Source: Smittia aterrima (lineage: Eukaryota; Arthropoda; Insecta; Diptera; Chironomidae). Taken from it: a DNA stretch of 64,000 bases. The stretch lies in contig CP093830.1 of the NCBI GenBank assembly GCA_033063855.1, positions 1,612,854 to 1,676,853 of the forward strand, written 5' to 3'. Positions 22,101 through 30,871 of the stretch are shown one piece after another; the stretch's first letter is position 1; the number at the start of each line of letters is the position of its first letter. Under the pieces are notes generated by a model. The model did not search any database. It had not been told where the DNA came from and saw only the letters and a program-made list of their open reading frames with translations. The translations under genes and the position numbers were made by a program.

Positions 22101-22794
22101 CAAGTTGTTTCATGCGATTTCAGAGAACGTAGGGTGTGTTGTGACTTGAGAGCTGTTCTCTGTAAATTTAAATTCCTCAGGAATTTCACCAAAAAAAAAA
22201 GGTCAAACGAGAAGTTTCAATTAAATTAAAAGGCCAATCCCCGTTAGATAATAAATTTCTCGCTTGATTTCCCTTCGGGACTTGTTGACTTCGACTTGTT
22301 GTCCTCATTGCATATATTTGAATGTTTTTTCTGTTTCGAGAGAATCTTCTCGCGGTTTTTTTTATTATCCGCAAACTTAAACGAATTAAAAACACGAAAA
22401 ACGAAGATTCAAAACTATTTTTATGATACGGGACTGATCGTTTATCTCTTCGTAAAAGGTTTAAGGCCGATAAGCGAGAAGAAAAAATTATGTCAAGACA
22501 AGAGAAGAGAAATCTTCTTTGATAAATTAATGACATCATCGTCACCGGTTGATCTCGCATTGTTATTGTCGTCATTTGCAAATCGACTGTTTCCCTTGAA
22601 ATTTACGTGATCTGTGCAAACAACAAGTGAATCACAGCACTGAAACTTCCAGAGTTTTGTAATTTTCCACATCAACTTGGCAATTGTTCACAGATGCTAA
22701 TTAAAATGCTTTGAGGTTTAACACTTACAGCGCAGATGAGATTGAAGACGAAGAGCACATATTTGATCATGCTGGCACCGCAGTTTAATCCCAT
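19126..22794 (-). CDS. tetraspanin A (CD63/Tsp42E-like), 230 aa
   Basis: Four coding exons: 22729-22794, 19694-19871, 19256-19635 and 19126-19194 (693 nt). Four membrane segments are visible. The first lies in the short N-terminal exon (MIKYVLFVFNLICA). The second and third are followed or preceded by the GCCGAIRES loop. The fourth closes with the Cys-rich end GVIFGCC. The large extracellular loop has the family signature: CCG at about 147-149, PSSCC near 160-165 and a later GC near 182. Tetraspanins organise membrane microdomains and endosome or lysosome sorting; the partner is unknown. It lies head-to-tail downstream of tetraspanin B, so the pair probably arose by tandem duplication. The first intron is 2.86 kb, far larger than its other introns. 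Confidence 0.9.
19872..22728 (-). other. intron 1 of tetraspanin A
   Basis: A 2.86 kb intron after the first 22 codons. I found no nested gene; several open frames of 60-130 codons have no family resemblance and are rich in chance-type codons. Its size and position suggest regulatory sequence, but no site is certain. Confidence 0.5.
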
Positions 22795-23110
22795 TTTGAC
22801 GAGTTTTTGTTGCTTGCTTGTTATTCAAATATTAAGAGCGCAATAAAGTTATTTCAGATTAAAAAACCTTTTTTTTCGAATCACCAAACACAAGCGACTA
22901 GTTCAACGTTTACTTCACGAATGAGCATTTTCATAGCTCAAACGAGAAAGAGAGAACAAAAAAAAACTGAGAGCTTCAAAAAAGAAGTTTTATTTTATTT
23001 TTTAAGAGAAACGCAAACAAAACTTTATTATTAAAGTAAACACCACGAACGATTTTCCGATTTACTTGGCATACTTTAGCCAAAAAACAAAAATGACAAA
23101 TGTTCGAAAA
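22795..23110. other. spacer between tetraspanins A and B
   Basis: 315 bases holding the 5' flank of tetraspanin A and the 3' end of tetraspanin B. A minus-strand TCAGTT at 22965-22970 could be the tetraspanin A initiator, leaving a 5' UTR of about 170 bases. Confidence 0.3.
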
Positions 23111-24153
23111 CTAAAAGCAGCAACGCCTAATTGCGTGGAGTTTCCGAATGAATCCACTCAAAATAAATGCAAGAATCGCACCACTCAGTTCAAATATTGC
23201 AGTGATTATGCATGCGTATGAGATCGTTTGTGCTGAGCTTTTGATTGAATCTTCAAGGTGAAGTCGGCAGCCGATTTTGTAGGAATTGTCGATTGTGCAA
23301 TTTTCAATTTCACGTTGGCAACATGATCCAGGTATTCGCTCCACATTGTAATCAAAAAGGTTGTTTGATCCGCAACACTCGAGATTCTCTTGAATCAAGT
23401 TGACCATCATCAAACTATTCTTTGAGTTGATTCGAGTCCTCCATAGCCGATTGAAGCTTCTACCGGCATCTTTATGCAGATCATCAACGAACAACAAAAC
23501 GAAGCATGCCAAAACAATCTGCGCTAACACAAGCATAAGAAGAAAGATCGAATACGTTTCGAGTAAACAAATGTTTGACTGAAGTGCTCCGCAGCATCCC
23601 AAGAAAGAGATCAAGAAGATGAAAACTCCAATGCACAAAACAATCATCGGAACAACATCGGAGAGATATTCGTTGGACAAGATCGATCTGAGTTCAGAAA
23701 CTTTTGTCAAAGCCAATCCACCGTGAATCATCAGCACCACACCAGCAATCTAAAAGCAGAAACAAAACTTTTGAGTGAATCACAAAGCGTGAACGTGATT
23801 TAATGAATTCGATTTCATTTTCATATCAATTACATGATAATTTCTTGTTTCTCAAAATGTTGTTACGTTTAATAAAAAACAGAGACGAGTACACAGAATT
23901 ATCGAGTAGAACTTTTTGACTTTGATGATGTCAATTCCATTGAAGATTGAATTTGTTTAATTGAGGAAGTTCATTAAAAACTCAAGATTGGTTTGTCAGT
24001 CAAAAGTTTCAGTGAACAAATCTTTCACGAACTTTTCTCGAAGCGACAAACTAATCCTACACAATTTCATCTCTTCGTGAAACTTACTGCACAGATCACA
24101 TTAAATGTCACGAGGACATATTTAATCGCGTTTTGGAAGTTCAGGAAAACCAT
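23111..24153 (-). CDS. tetraspanin B (Tsp42E-like), 234 aa
   Basis: Two coding exons: 24088-24153 and 23111-23749 (705 nt). Exon 1 (66 nt, 22 codons, ending VICA) has the same length and phase as in tetraspanin A. The remaining three exons of A correspond to a single exon here. Features: GCCGALQS after the second membrane segment, the loop signature ECCG at 146-149, GSCC and a later GC, and a fourth membrane segment rich in Ala/Ile/Leu. There is an N-glycosylation sequon NCT in the large loop. The C-terminus ends RRCCF, with a palmitoylation-prone cysteine pair. Function as for other tetraspanins: membrane scaffolding; the precise role is unknown. Confidence 0.9.
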
Positions 24154-24613
24154 CTTGTCTTGTACTTTTTGTTTTGGTGAATCGAAATGGAACAGCGAAG
24201 ACGATTTTTTATGTAAGACTTATGTGGCGAGTGTCTACAACGAAACTGAGTCAAAAATTCATTTGGCCCAAAAGTTAATGGAAATTTATTAATTCAAGAT
24301 TAGCGATTTTTTGTTGTTTGTTGCTTCCTCTTCGTTTGAGAGAGATTATGATCTCGTAAAAATAGTTTAAAGTTAGGTTTTAATTAGTAAACTTTTTGCT
24401 CATGAGAAAATATAAAGTTTAGCTTTTATTTCAAGTTTGAAGTCTTTCTTATTTGCTTTCATCAATCCTTGGTTAAAAAAGATATTTAAGAAATGCAATC
24501 CTGAGCTTTTAATTTCTGTTTCGCGCCAGAAATTTTGAAATGCGAGGAACTTGTTGCTTTGTACCCTCAGTTTGTTTTTCTTTTCGTCTCCATTCAGATT
24601 TCTATTCGTCGAA
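24154..24613. promoter_or_regulatory. divergent promoter region of tetraspanin B and the MRH-domain gene
   Basis: 460 bases separate two divergent start codons. A minus-strand TCAGTT at 24244-24249 would start tetraspanin B about 90 bases before its ATG. A plus-strand TCAGTT at 24567-24572 would start the MRH gene about 45 bases before its ATG. No TATA box is placed correctly for either. Confidence 0.4.
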
Positions 24614-25561
24614 ATGAATTTATTTAGTCAGAGTTTACTATTTATATCAACCTTGATATTCGCACAGATCTTAGCTGAAGAGTGCGTGAAACAAAATCAA
24701 TGCCAATGCGGTAAGTTTTTCCTTTGAATTGCCAAAAATTCTTGCAAATAATTTCTTTGTTTTGATTTGGCGCATCGAAGTTGATGAATCATTTTGAATG
24801 AATTTAATTTGTTATCAAGCGATTATCTTTTAATTGTAGTATACAAAGATGGAACCGGATATGATTTAACGAAAGTTATGAGCGATGAGAGTGTTTTAAG
24901 AGCGATAACAGATCAAAGCTTAACATTCTACTATAATCCTTGTGCGGATTCCACAAAAGTTCCATCGCTTCCACCGGGCGTTACTGATGATTGCCAGACT
25001 GGCTACTCACTCTGTATGTTCAATCGCACAGGTAATGCGACTGTTATCATGGGAAAACATAGCGAGATGAATTTCAAGTTAGATGAGAACGACGGTATAA
25101 TGCAAATTCAATATCCACGAGTCAATCAACAAAAGATCTCGTCGATTAATCTCATGTGCACAGAGAAAGGTTTAGGTTCATTCCTATACGCACCCCTAGA
25201 TAAGATTGATGGAGATGAAGTTGTAAGTTAAACTAATCTTTTTCCTGAGCATAAGATATAAACAATTTTTTCTTTGTAGCATTTGACTTTGTTCAGTAAA
25301 TATGCTTGTGCAACTCAAGTCATCGAGATATCACATCATGGGATCTTCTACAAGCTCTTCTTCATGCTTTTGACTATTCTATTTGCTTATCTCTTCATTG
25401 GAATGCTCGTAAATTACTTCCTGATCGGAGCGAGAGGTTACGAGTTGATACCGAACTACGATTTCTGGTGTAGAACATGGCGATCAATGAAACTATTTTT
25501 CATATACGTCAAGAATGGTTGTCGAGTGATTCCAGCTGAAGACAGCTACGATGCCATATAG
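24614..25561 (+). CDS. MRH-domain membrane protein (cation-dependent M6P receptor/ATG27-like), 253 aa
   Basis: Coding exons 24614-24710, 24840-25222 and 25280-25561 (762 nt). A signal peptide covers about residues 1-21, followed by a Cys-rich luminal domain. Its pattern recalls the mannose-6-phosphate receptor homology fold: GTGYDLTKV, FYYNPCADS, CQTGYSLCMFN, MCTEKGLGSF and FSKYACAT. One membrane segment lies at about 183-208. The short cytosolic tail contains YELI (214-217), a YxxPhi signal of the type bound by clathrin adaptors. Two sequons (NRT, NAT) lie in the lumen. It is a likely cargo or sorting receptor cycling between Golgi and endosomes. Whether it binds mannose 6-phosphate is not certain: the Gln after Cys and the Tyr before the last Cys are present, but I cannot assign the Arg and Glu of the P-type lectin quartet. 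Confidence 0.75.
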
Positions 25562-26176
25562 GAGAATCATTAAAGAAATCTTCAATTTTGTGCTGAACAA
25601 TCGAAATCATGAACCTCAAGCTTGACCTGAGATAAAGATGAGTGATGTGAAAGGTTCAGAGAATAATCTGACCAAAAATAAACTTAATAATGTTTAAGTT
25701 CATTGTTTTTTGTTAAAGCTAGATTTCATATCTCAAAAGTCAAAAGTGATTCGAAAATAGATCAAACACTTTAATGATTAACTTTGTGCGTTTTATTTTG
25801 ATTGGAAATTTATTTTCCCTTTTACATTTCGTTCGTTATATTTTTAATCTGAGTCTGTGTTAGTAAATTCAAAAATAAGATCCAACAGATGGCGCTATTT
25901 AACTTTCACAGTAGATCCATCTGGTGGTCGACTAAATAATCAGATTCAATCACGTAATTTTCTCTCTCGCGATTTTAAGCGGAAAATCGTGTTAAATTCA
26001 ATGGGTTTTCTTTTCGAGTCTTAGCTAATTTGTGAGTTGAAGAGTGCTAACTAAATTAAAAGTCACAAATGTTCAGTTCCTTTTTGTAAACGAGATAAGA
26101 AGAAATCTTCTGTTTTTGATTTTATTGTTTCGCAATATTCGAGAAGAAATCGGCTGCGACAAGACGAATAACCAGA
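25562..26176 (+). other. 3' end of the MRH gene and 5' flank of prel
   Basis: 615 bases. AATAAA at 25677-25682 is the probable polyadenylation signal of the MRH gene. CAGATGGCGC at 25886-25895 resembles the core of insect CTCF binding sites and sits between the two genes. The right part should hold the prel promoter and 5' UTR; no TCAGT initiator is seen. Confidence 0.4.
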
Positions 26177-26922
26177 ATGGCAAAGCACTACGAGAATTCC
26201 ACAGTTTTTCATTACAACTACGAGCAAGTGCTACAAGGATTCTGGAAGCGATATCCCAATCCATTCTCCAATCATGTGCTAACTGAAGATACAGTCGAAC
26301 GTCATATTAGACCTGATGGAACATTGTACAGCAAAAGAGTCCTTACAAAGACAAATCCGGTGCCGAAATGGGGAGAGCGATTCTTCAAAGCAAAGTTTGT
26401 GTGCATCATTGAGGAATCAATCGTTGATCCAAAGTCCAAAACATTGACAACGCACACGAGAAACGTCGGGTTTAATAAGATTATGGTTCGTTGCATCACC
26501 ATTTCTATCAAAACTTAGTCGTAAGTCCTTCAATTCTATTTCAGAGTGTCGTCGAGAAAGTTGTTTATCGATCAGATGCACCAGGGAACACAACTGTCGC
26601 GTATCGTTCTGCGTGGATCGATTCTCATGTTTTTGGCTTCGCCACTGCAATAAGAGCCTTTGGCTGTGAAAGATTCAAGAAGAACTGCCAGAAGACGGTG
26701 AGAGACATTCATTTTCTATCTTATCAATGTTCTTATCGCATCTTTTTTTAGGTACTCGGCTTCAACTACATTCTGGGAATTTTGTTTCCAATGCAACACA
26801 TCAACAGTTCCCTTAACCAGAACGATGTAGCTCATAAATTCAAGGAAGTTGCTAAGACGGCGAGCGAACACATGAAAGAGCAAATCTACAATGCGTCACA
26901 CTACAATGTCAGTCAAAACTAA
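26177..26922 (+). CDS. prel: PRELI/MSF1-domain mitochondrial lipid carrier, 210 aa
   Basis: Coding exons 26177-26485, 26545-26697 and 26752-26922 (633 nt, all phase-0 junctions). The N-terminus is typical of PRELID1: FWKRYPNPFSNHVLTEDTV, then RVLTKTNPVPKWGERFF, EESIVDPKSKTLTTHTRN and, in the last exon, GFNYILGIL. The family works with TRIAP1 in the mitochondrial intermembrane space, carrying phosphatidic acid between membranes for cardiolipin synthesis. The length is near that of animal PRELID1 proteins. The C-terminus is short, with few of the LEA-like Lys/Ala repeats of the vertebrate protein. The first donor, ATG/GTTCGT, is unusual but gives an exact family match. The gene is convergent with the FAM185A-like gene. 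Confidence 0.9.
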
Positions 26923-27598
26923 CCGAGAAGTGATGAAAAGTGATGACAAGCTTAGTGTTTAAGAAGATTTTTCCCCTTTGACTTCTTTATACTTCCATCT
27001 TTCGTTCGCAAAAGAGTACAAAATCGGGAGATTCCTTCCTGGTTCAGGAATGAGCTTTAGTATTAATAATGGGAATCAAAAGTGAATGTTTGTGAGCTCT
27101 CAAAGCTCTCTAGAATACTTTTAGTCCATTCCAACAAAATGTTTCTCCTTTCCATAGAAATGCACGTCACAATCTTTCAAAACGAGAAAAATGTGACAGA
27201 TCTTGTGGGGGCGATTTCACGTTTTGAGAGATAAGCAGTTAATGCTTGAACTTAAATCCACGCAACCGACGACCAAATTGTCATCTAAAAATAATTCCCG
27301 AATTTTCTTCTCTTCTTGAAATAGCCGAACGATTGAAAAGAAAATGAAATTGTGTAATCGTAGCGAAATCGGAGTCAAGTTCGATGCAATTTTTCCTTCT
27401 TCTCTCCTGACTTAGCCTTGACGCAATCAAAATCTTTTCTTATTATTCGATTCGGCAATGAACCTAAATCCACGAGATAATTTTGTTTGATAAGAAAATA
27501 ATAAAAACAGAAATCCTAGGTAGCAGCTCAGCTTAAATTATTAAATTTATTTTCTTCGTTTCAGCTAAATTTTAATTCCTCTAAATCTACGATAACTT
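26923..27598. other. convergent 3' region between prel and the FAM185A-like gene
   Basis: No coding frame. The minus-strand AATAAA at 27546-27551, about 50 bases past the FAM185A-like stop, is a good polyadenylation signal. AATAAA on the plus strand near 27500 could serve prel, so the two 3' ends may overlap. Confidence 0.4.
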
Positions 27599-28678
27599 TT
27601 ACACAAACTTCAGGAAATCTATCCACGACATTAGGTTTAGCTCCACATTCTTTCCAGCCTTAATAACAACATTGAGATGGTTCTTAGTTTGCTCGTTGAC
27701 TCGTTGAACCTCATACAGATTCTTCTTCTTGATGTGGTAAACCATCAGCGCGTCGATGTAGCTATCCAATGATGCGTTGGACGATATTTTGATGTTTGTT
27801 TTTTGCAAAACCGAATCAGACAAACCAATTTTAATATTCGCATTCCGATTATCTGATGTTATGAAACTCTCGCCTTCTAAATTAGAAAGTTGAATTTCAA
27901 CGCTTTCGCTGTCAAGCTGAGCTTTGATTGCTCCACTAAATCCTGAAAGCTTAAAGCTCTCTCCTGATGATTTAACTGTAGCAACGCCATGAACGTTTTT
28001 GAGAAATGCGCTGCTGGTCGATGTGAAGTGACTTGTTTTGTTATAACAGCTCTTAATGGTCATTGATTTTGCTTCAACTTCGAGCTCATCGCCTTGTGAC
28101 TTTCCGACTAAAATATTCTAAAAAGAGAATTGTTAGTTCGTTCATAATATTTTAATGTGAGAAGTACTTACTCCGCTCTTAGCTGTAAGTTTTACTTTCT
28201 TTCCAAGTAAAATGTTGCTCGTTGTGATGTTTCCATGTTCAGTATTTGCTTTGATCGAGTGTCCTTTTAAATTGTTTATCGAGATATCTCCATTTTTGAC
28301 ACTTAGATCGACATTTGTAGTTTGTAAATTTTCGACATGAACTGATGAGCTTTCAGCTTTGACATCCAAATTTACATCAAGTGAAGAAGCAATTGGAAGC
28401 TCAATCAACACAGAAATGTCTTGCGATTCATTGCAGTCCATCTGGAACGTGTCTGGTGTGTTGACAACTCTTAACGACTCAATATTTGATGCTTCAACTT
28501 CATTATTGTTGCTATCAAGAATCGTCAATTTCACCTCCTCGCTTGATGTTTTGTGAAAATCTTTCATCACAACTCGAATCGAATTTAATGAAACGACATT
28601 CACGTTCACCGTAGACACATAACTTCTGTGAAAACATTTTGCAATCTTTCCTGTCAATAGCAACTGCCTCAACAGCAT
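27599..28678 (-). CDS. DUF4097/FAM185A-like beta-repeat protein, 341 aa
   Basis: Coding exons 28172-28678 and 27599-28117 (1026 nt, phase 0). After a basic, hydrophobic N-terminus that could be a mitochondrial targeting sequence (LLRQLLLTGKIAKCF), most of the protein consists of short alternating polar/hydrophobic beta strands. Examples are VDLSVKNGDISINNL and HGNITTSNILLGKKVKLTAK, the right-handed beta-roll pattern of the DUF4097 adhesin-like domain found in FAM185A. There is no membrane segment after the N-terminus. The molecular function of this family is not established. An initiator TCAGTC at 28744-28749 lies about 70 bases upstream. It sits between two mitochondrial genes, prel and TIM14. 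Confidence 0.7.
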
Positions 28679-28827
28679 AACTAAATTTATTTATTTTCCT
28701 GTAATGTTTTGATTTACGCAAGATTTCAAGGTTAGACTATTCCGACTGACTTTTAAAGGAATCTCTTAAATTTATTTACAAGAAGCTACTACACATTCTT
28801 AACAATCGATTGAGTCAATCATTGATC

Positions 28828-29255
28828 TTATTTCTGGCTGTCCATTAAATCTTTCGCTTCGTTAATTTTAGCTGCGAGATAAGGCGAGCCTCCGCGATCC
28901 GGATGATTCAACAACATAATCTTCTTGTGGGCATCTTTCACTTTATTCTTTGAGGCTGATGGGCTGACTCCAAGTATTAACGAAGCCTCCCTCTTACTCA
29001 TCTTCGGCTCAAAACCTCCTTTGTAATATTTTGAAGAAGCTAACGAATCCGAATCGAATTTTGGCATATTTTTAATCGCCTCAGCCATCCTGACAGAAGC
29101 ATTTGGCATCTGTCTCAGTAAATATCGTCCTCCAAAGCCTACACCAGCAGCAACTAAGCCGGCAAGAACTAATCCTCCAGTCTAAAAATATTAAATGAAA
29201 TTGTGAAATATTTCATAATTTTAAATCTTTTTCGAATATGCTGATGTCTTACCAT
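28828..29255 (-). CDS. TIM14/DNAJC19 (PAM18), J-protein of the mitochondrial import motor, 118 aa
   Basis: Coding exons 29253-29255 and 28828-29181 (357 nt). The first coding exon is the ATG alone, immediately followed by the donor GTAAGA. The second starts ACTGGAGGA (TGG). The protein has an N-terminal membrane segment rich in Gly/Ala/Leu (GGLVLAGLVAAGVGFGGRY), a linker with GGFEPKMSKREA and a C-terminal J domain with the HPD tripeptide (NHPDRGGSPY). It ends near the usual length for TIM14 (116 residues in human). In the inner membrane it stimulates the ATPase of mortalin/mtHsp70 at the TIM23 channel to drive protein import. An internal ATG at residue 26 would lack the membrane anchor, so the split start is needed. 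Confidence 0.93.
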
Positions 29256-29620
29256 TATGTTAAATAGGATTGCAACTATTAATCAATTGATGTAAAAGGC
29301 CTTATGAATATTTCTTGATTTTTAAAAATCAAAAATGTAAACAAGCGGGAAGTTAGCAGTGAAAGTACATGTGAAGTTGGTAGCGAATCACTTTTATGTT
29401 TCTGAGCCGGTTCAATTGAATTATTGTCATTTTTGAAAGCGATTAAGTAGAGATTTTTTTATTTCTTCTAATCTGTTAATAAAGTAAGTTGTTGAATTAT
29501 TTAAGTCCTGAAGAATCATTTCATCTAATTAATCTTCATTTATAAAATTAAAGTTTGGCTCGAATCACTAATCTTTTCACCTGTTGATATCACAGCTGAG
29601 TTGGCAGTTTCTAAATAATC
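29256..29620. promoter_or_regulatory. divergent promoter region of TIM14 and the SMCO4-like gene
   Basis: 365 bases between divergent start codons, AT-rich, without TATA or TCAGT elements at usual positions. It fits a housekeeping-type bidirectional promoter; this is inference from layout. Confidence 0.35.
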
Positions 29621-29882
29621 ATGGCACGTTCGCAAAGAAATACCGCAAAGGAGAAGTTAAGTCAAAAGGAGAAACAAAAGATAAAGAAAGATGCTGAGCT
29701 GATGCGACAACAGATTAAAACTGTAAGATCGCCGTGACATTTATGAGAGAATAACATTTTTAAGTGAACTCCACTTGCAGATTGTTTACCCAACTCTTGG
29801 TGTCGTGTTCTTGTTGATTGTAGGCTACGTCTTCATGAGAACGAGGGCAATCGCAATCTTGAAAGACTCCGGTGAACCATAA
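29621..29882 (+). CDS. SMCO4-like small single-pass membrane protein, 67 aa
   Basis: Coding exons 29621-29722 and 29781-29882 (102 nt each, phase 0). The first exon encodes a very basic, Lys/Gln-rich helix ending LMRQQIKT. The second encodes one membrane segment (YPTLGVVFLLIVGYVFM) and a short tail. The layout, length and the RQQI(T/K)T...PTLxVVxLLIV match single-pass membrane and coiled-coil domain-containing protein 4. The function of that family is unknown. AATAAA at 29990-29995 follows about 110 bases after the stop. It is too short for many automatic gene callers. Confidence 0.8.
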
Positions 29883-30871
29883 GCCAAATTCTAACAGCCG
29901 AGCACCTATCAGGGGACCATTCCAAGATATTACGAAAAGTATAAAAACGTTCCATCCAGATTCCTGTTCAATTTCGCGTCAGAGCTTTTAATAAAATTTG
30001 TACAATCAATTTTCTTGTGAAATTTTTATTCTAAAATTTTCATTAAAACTAAACTATTTACAAAAGATCGCTTTTACTGTTCTTCTCGAGGTTTGAGGAA
30101 TAAGACAAAGTTAGTCGTAAGTAGAGTTTTTATAATTTTTGGTTTTGCCAAACTTTCAATTTTTCATAATTTAACATGCCAAATGACTTTTTAACTTGTG
30201 ACAGCTTTGAATTTCTTAAACACGAGGAGTCTCCAGATTATGATTATCCGATTAAAATTATTTTTCTTTTAAGGATAATTACAAAACAAAAGTTACTGTA
30301 TTCTCGTTTCTTCATGAATTCCCTGTAGCTTGAGACAATAACTTGAGGCAGAAGGCTACGATTGAGACAGTGAGACTCGTTTAAAATGCGGAAGTTCTTT
30401 TCTTATCAATCGAAACATTTTCACTGTGTCTTCTCTGAGTGGATTACATTTCATCAAACTTCAATCGCCTATTTTTCATTTTTTAGCTTGACAGTCTAAT
30501 CTCCACACAAAATCTTCGCGCTTTTGAAAACTTAAACACTTAAGACAGTTAAAAGGGCAATTAATTTGAGTTCTACATTAATCATTAATTTGATATTAAA
30601 ATATTCTACAACAGTCATACATTAAACTGGACACTTTCAGGTGCTTCGCAATTTCTTCGCTCGCCAAACTTTCCGCTCAGTACAAATTTATTTTTAACAT
30701 TGCGGCGAGTCTAATTAGTTTAGGATCGTAATTAATGATTAATTTGTCATATAAATTAGTTCAGTCGTTCAAACTCAACATTCATTCACTCACATCACAT
30801 TCGCATATAATTTAATTTACAAATGAAAAAATCTTCTTTCTCGTCATAAAATATTTTTTTTTAAAAAAAAA
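29883..30871. other. convergent 3' region between the SMCO4-like gene and the glypican
   Basis: About 1 kb without a gene. The minus-strand AATAAA at 30687-30692, about 180 bases past the glypican stop, is its likely polyadenylation signal. Confidence 0.4.

Noticed and set aside
22186..22581. 131-codon minus-strand frame in tetraspanin A intron 1
   Set aside because: Low-complexity Met/Thr/Arg-rich product, overlapped by an equally long plus-strand frame; no motif.
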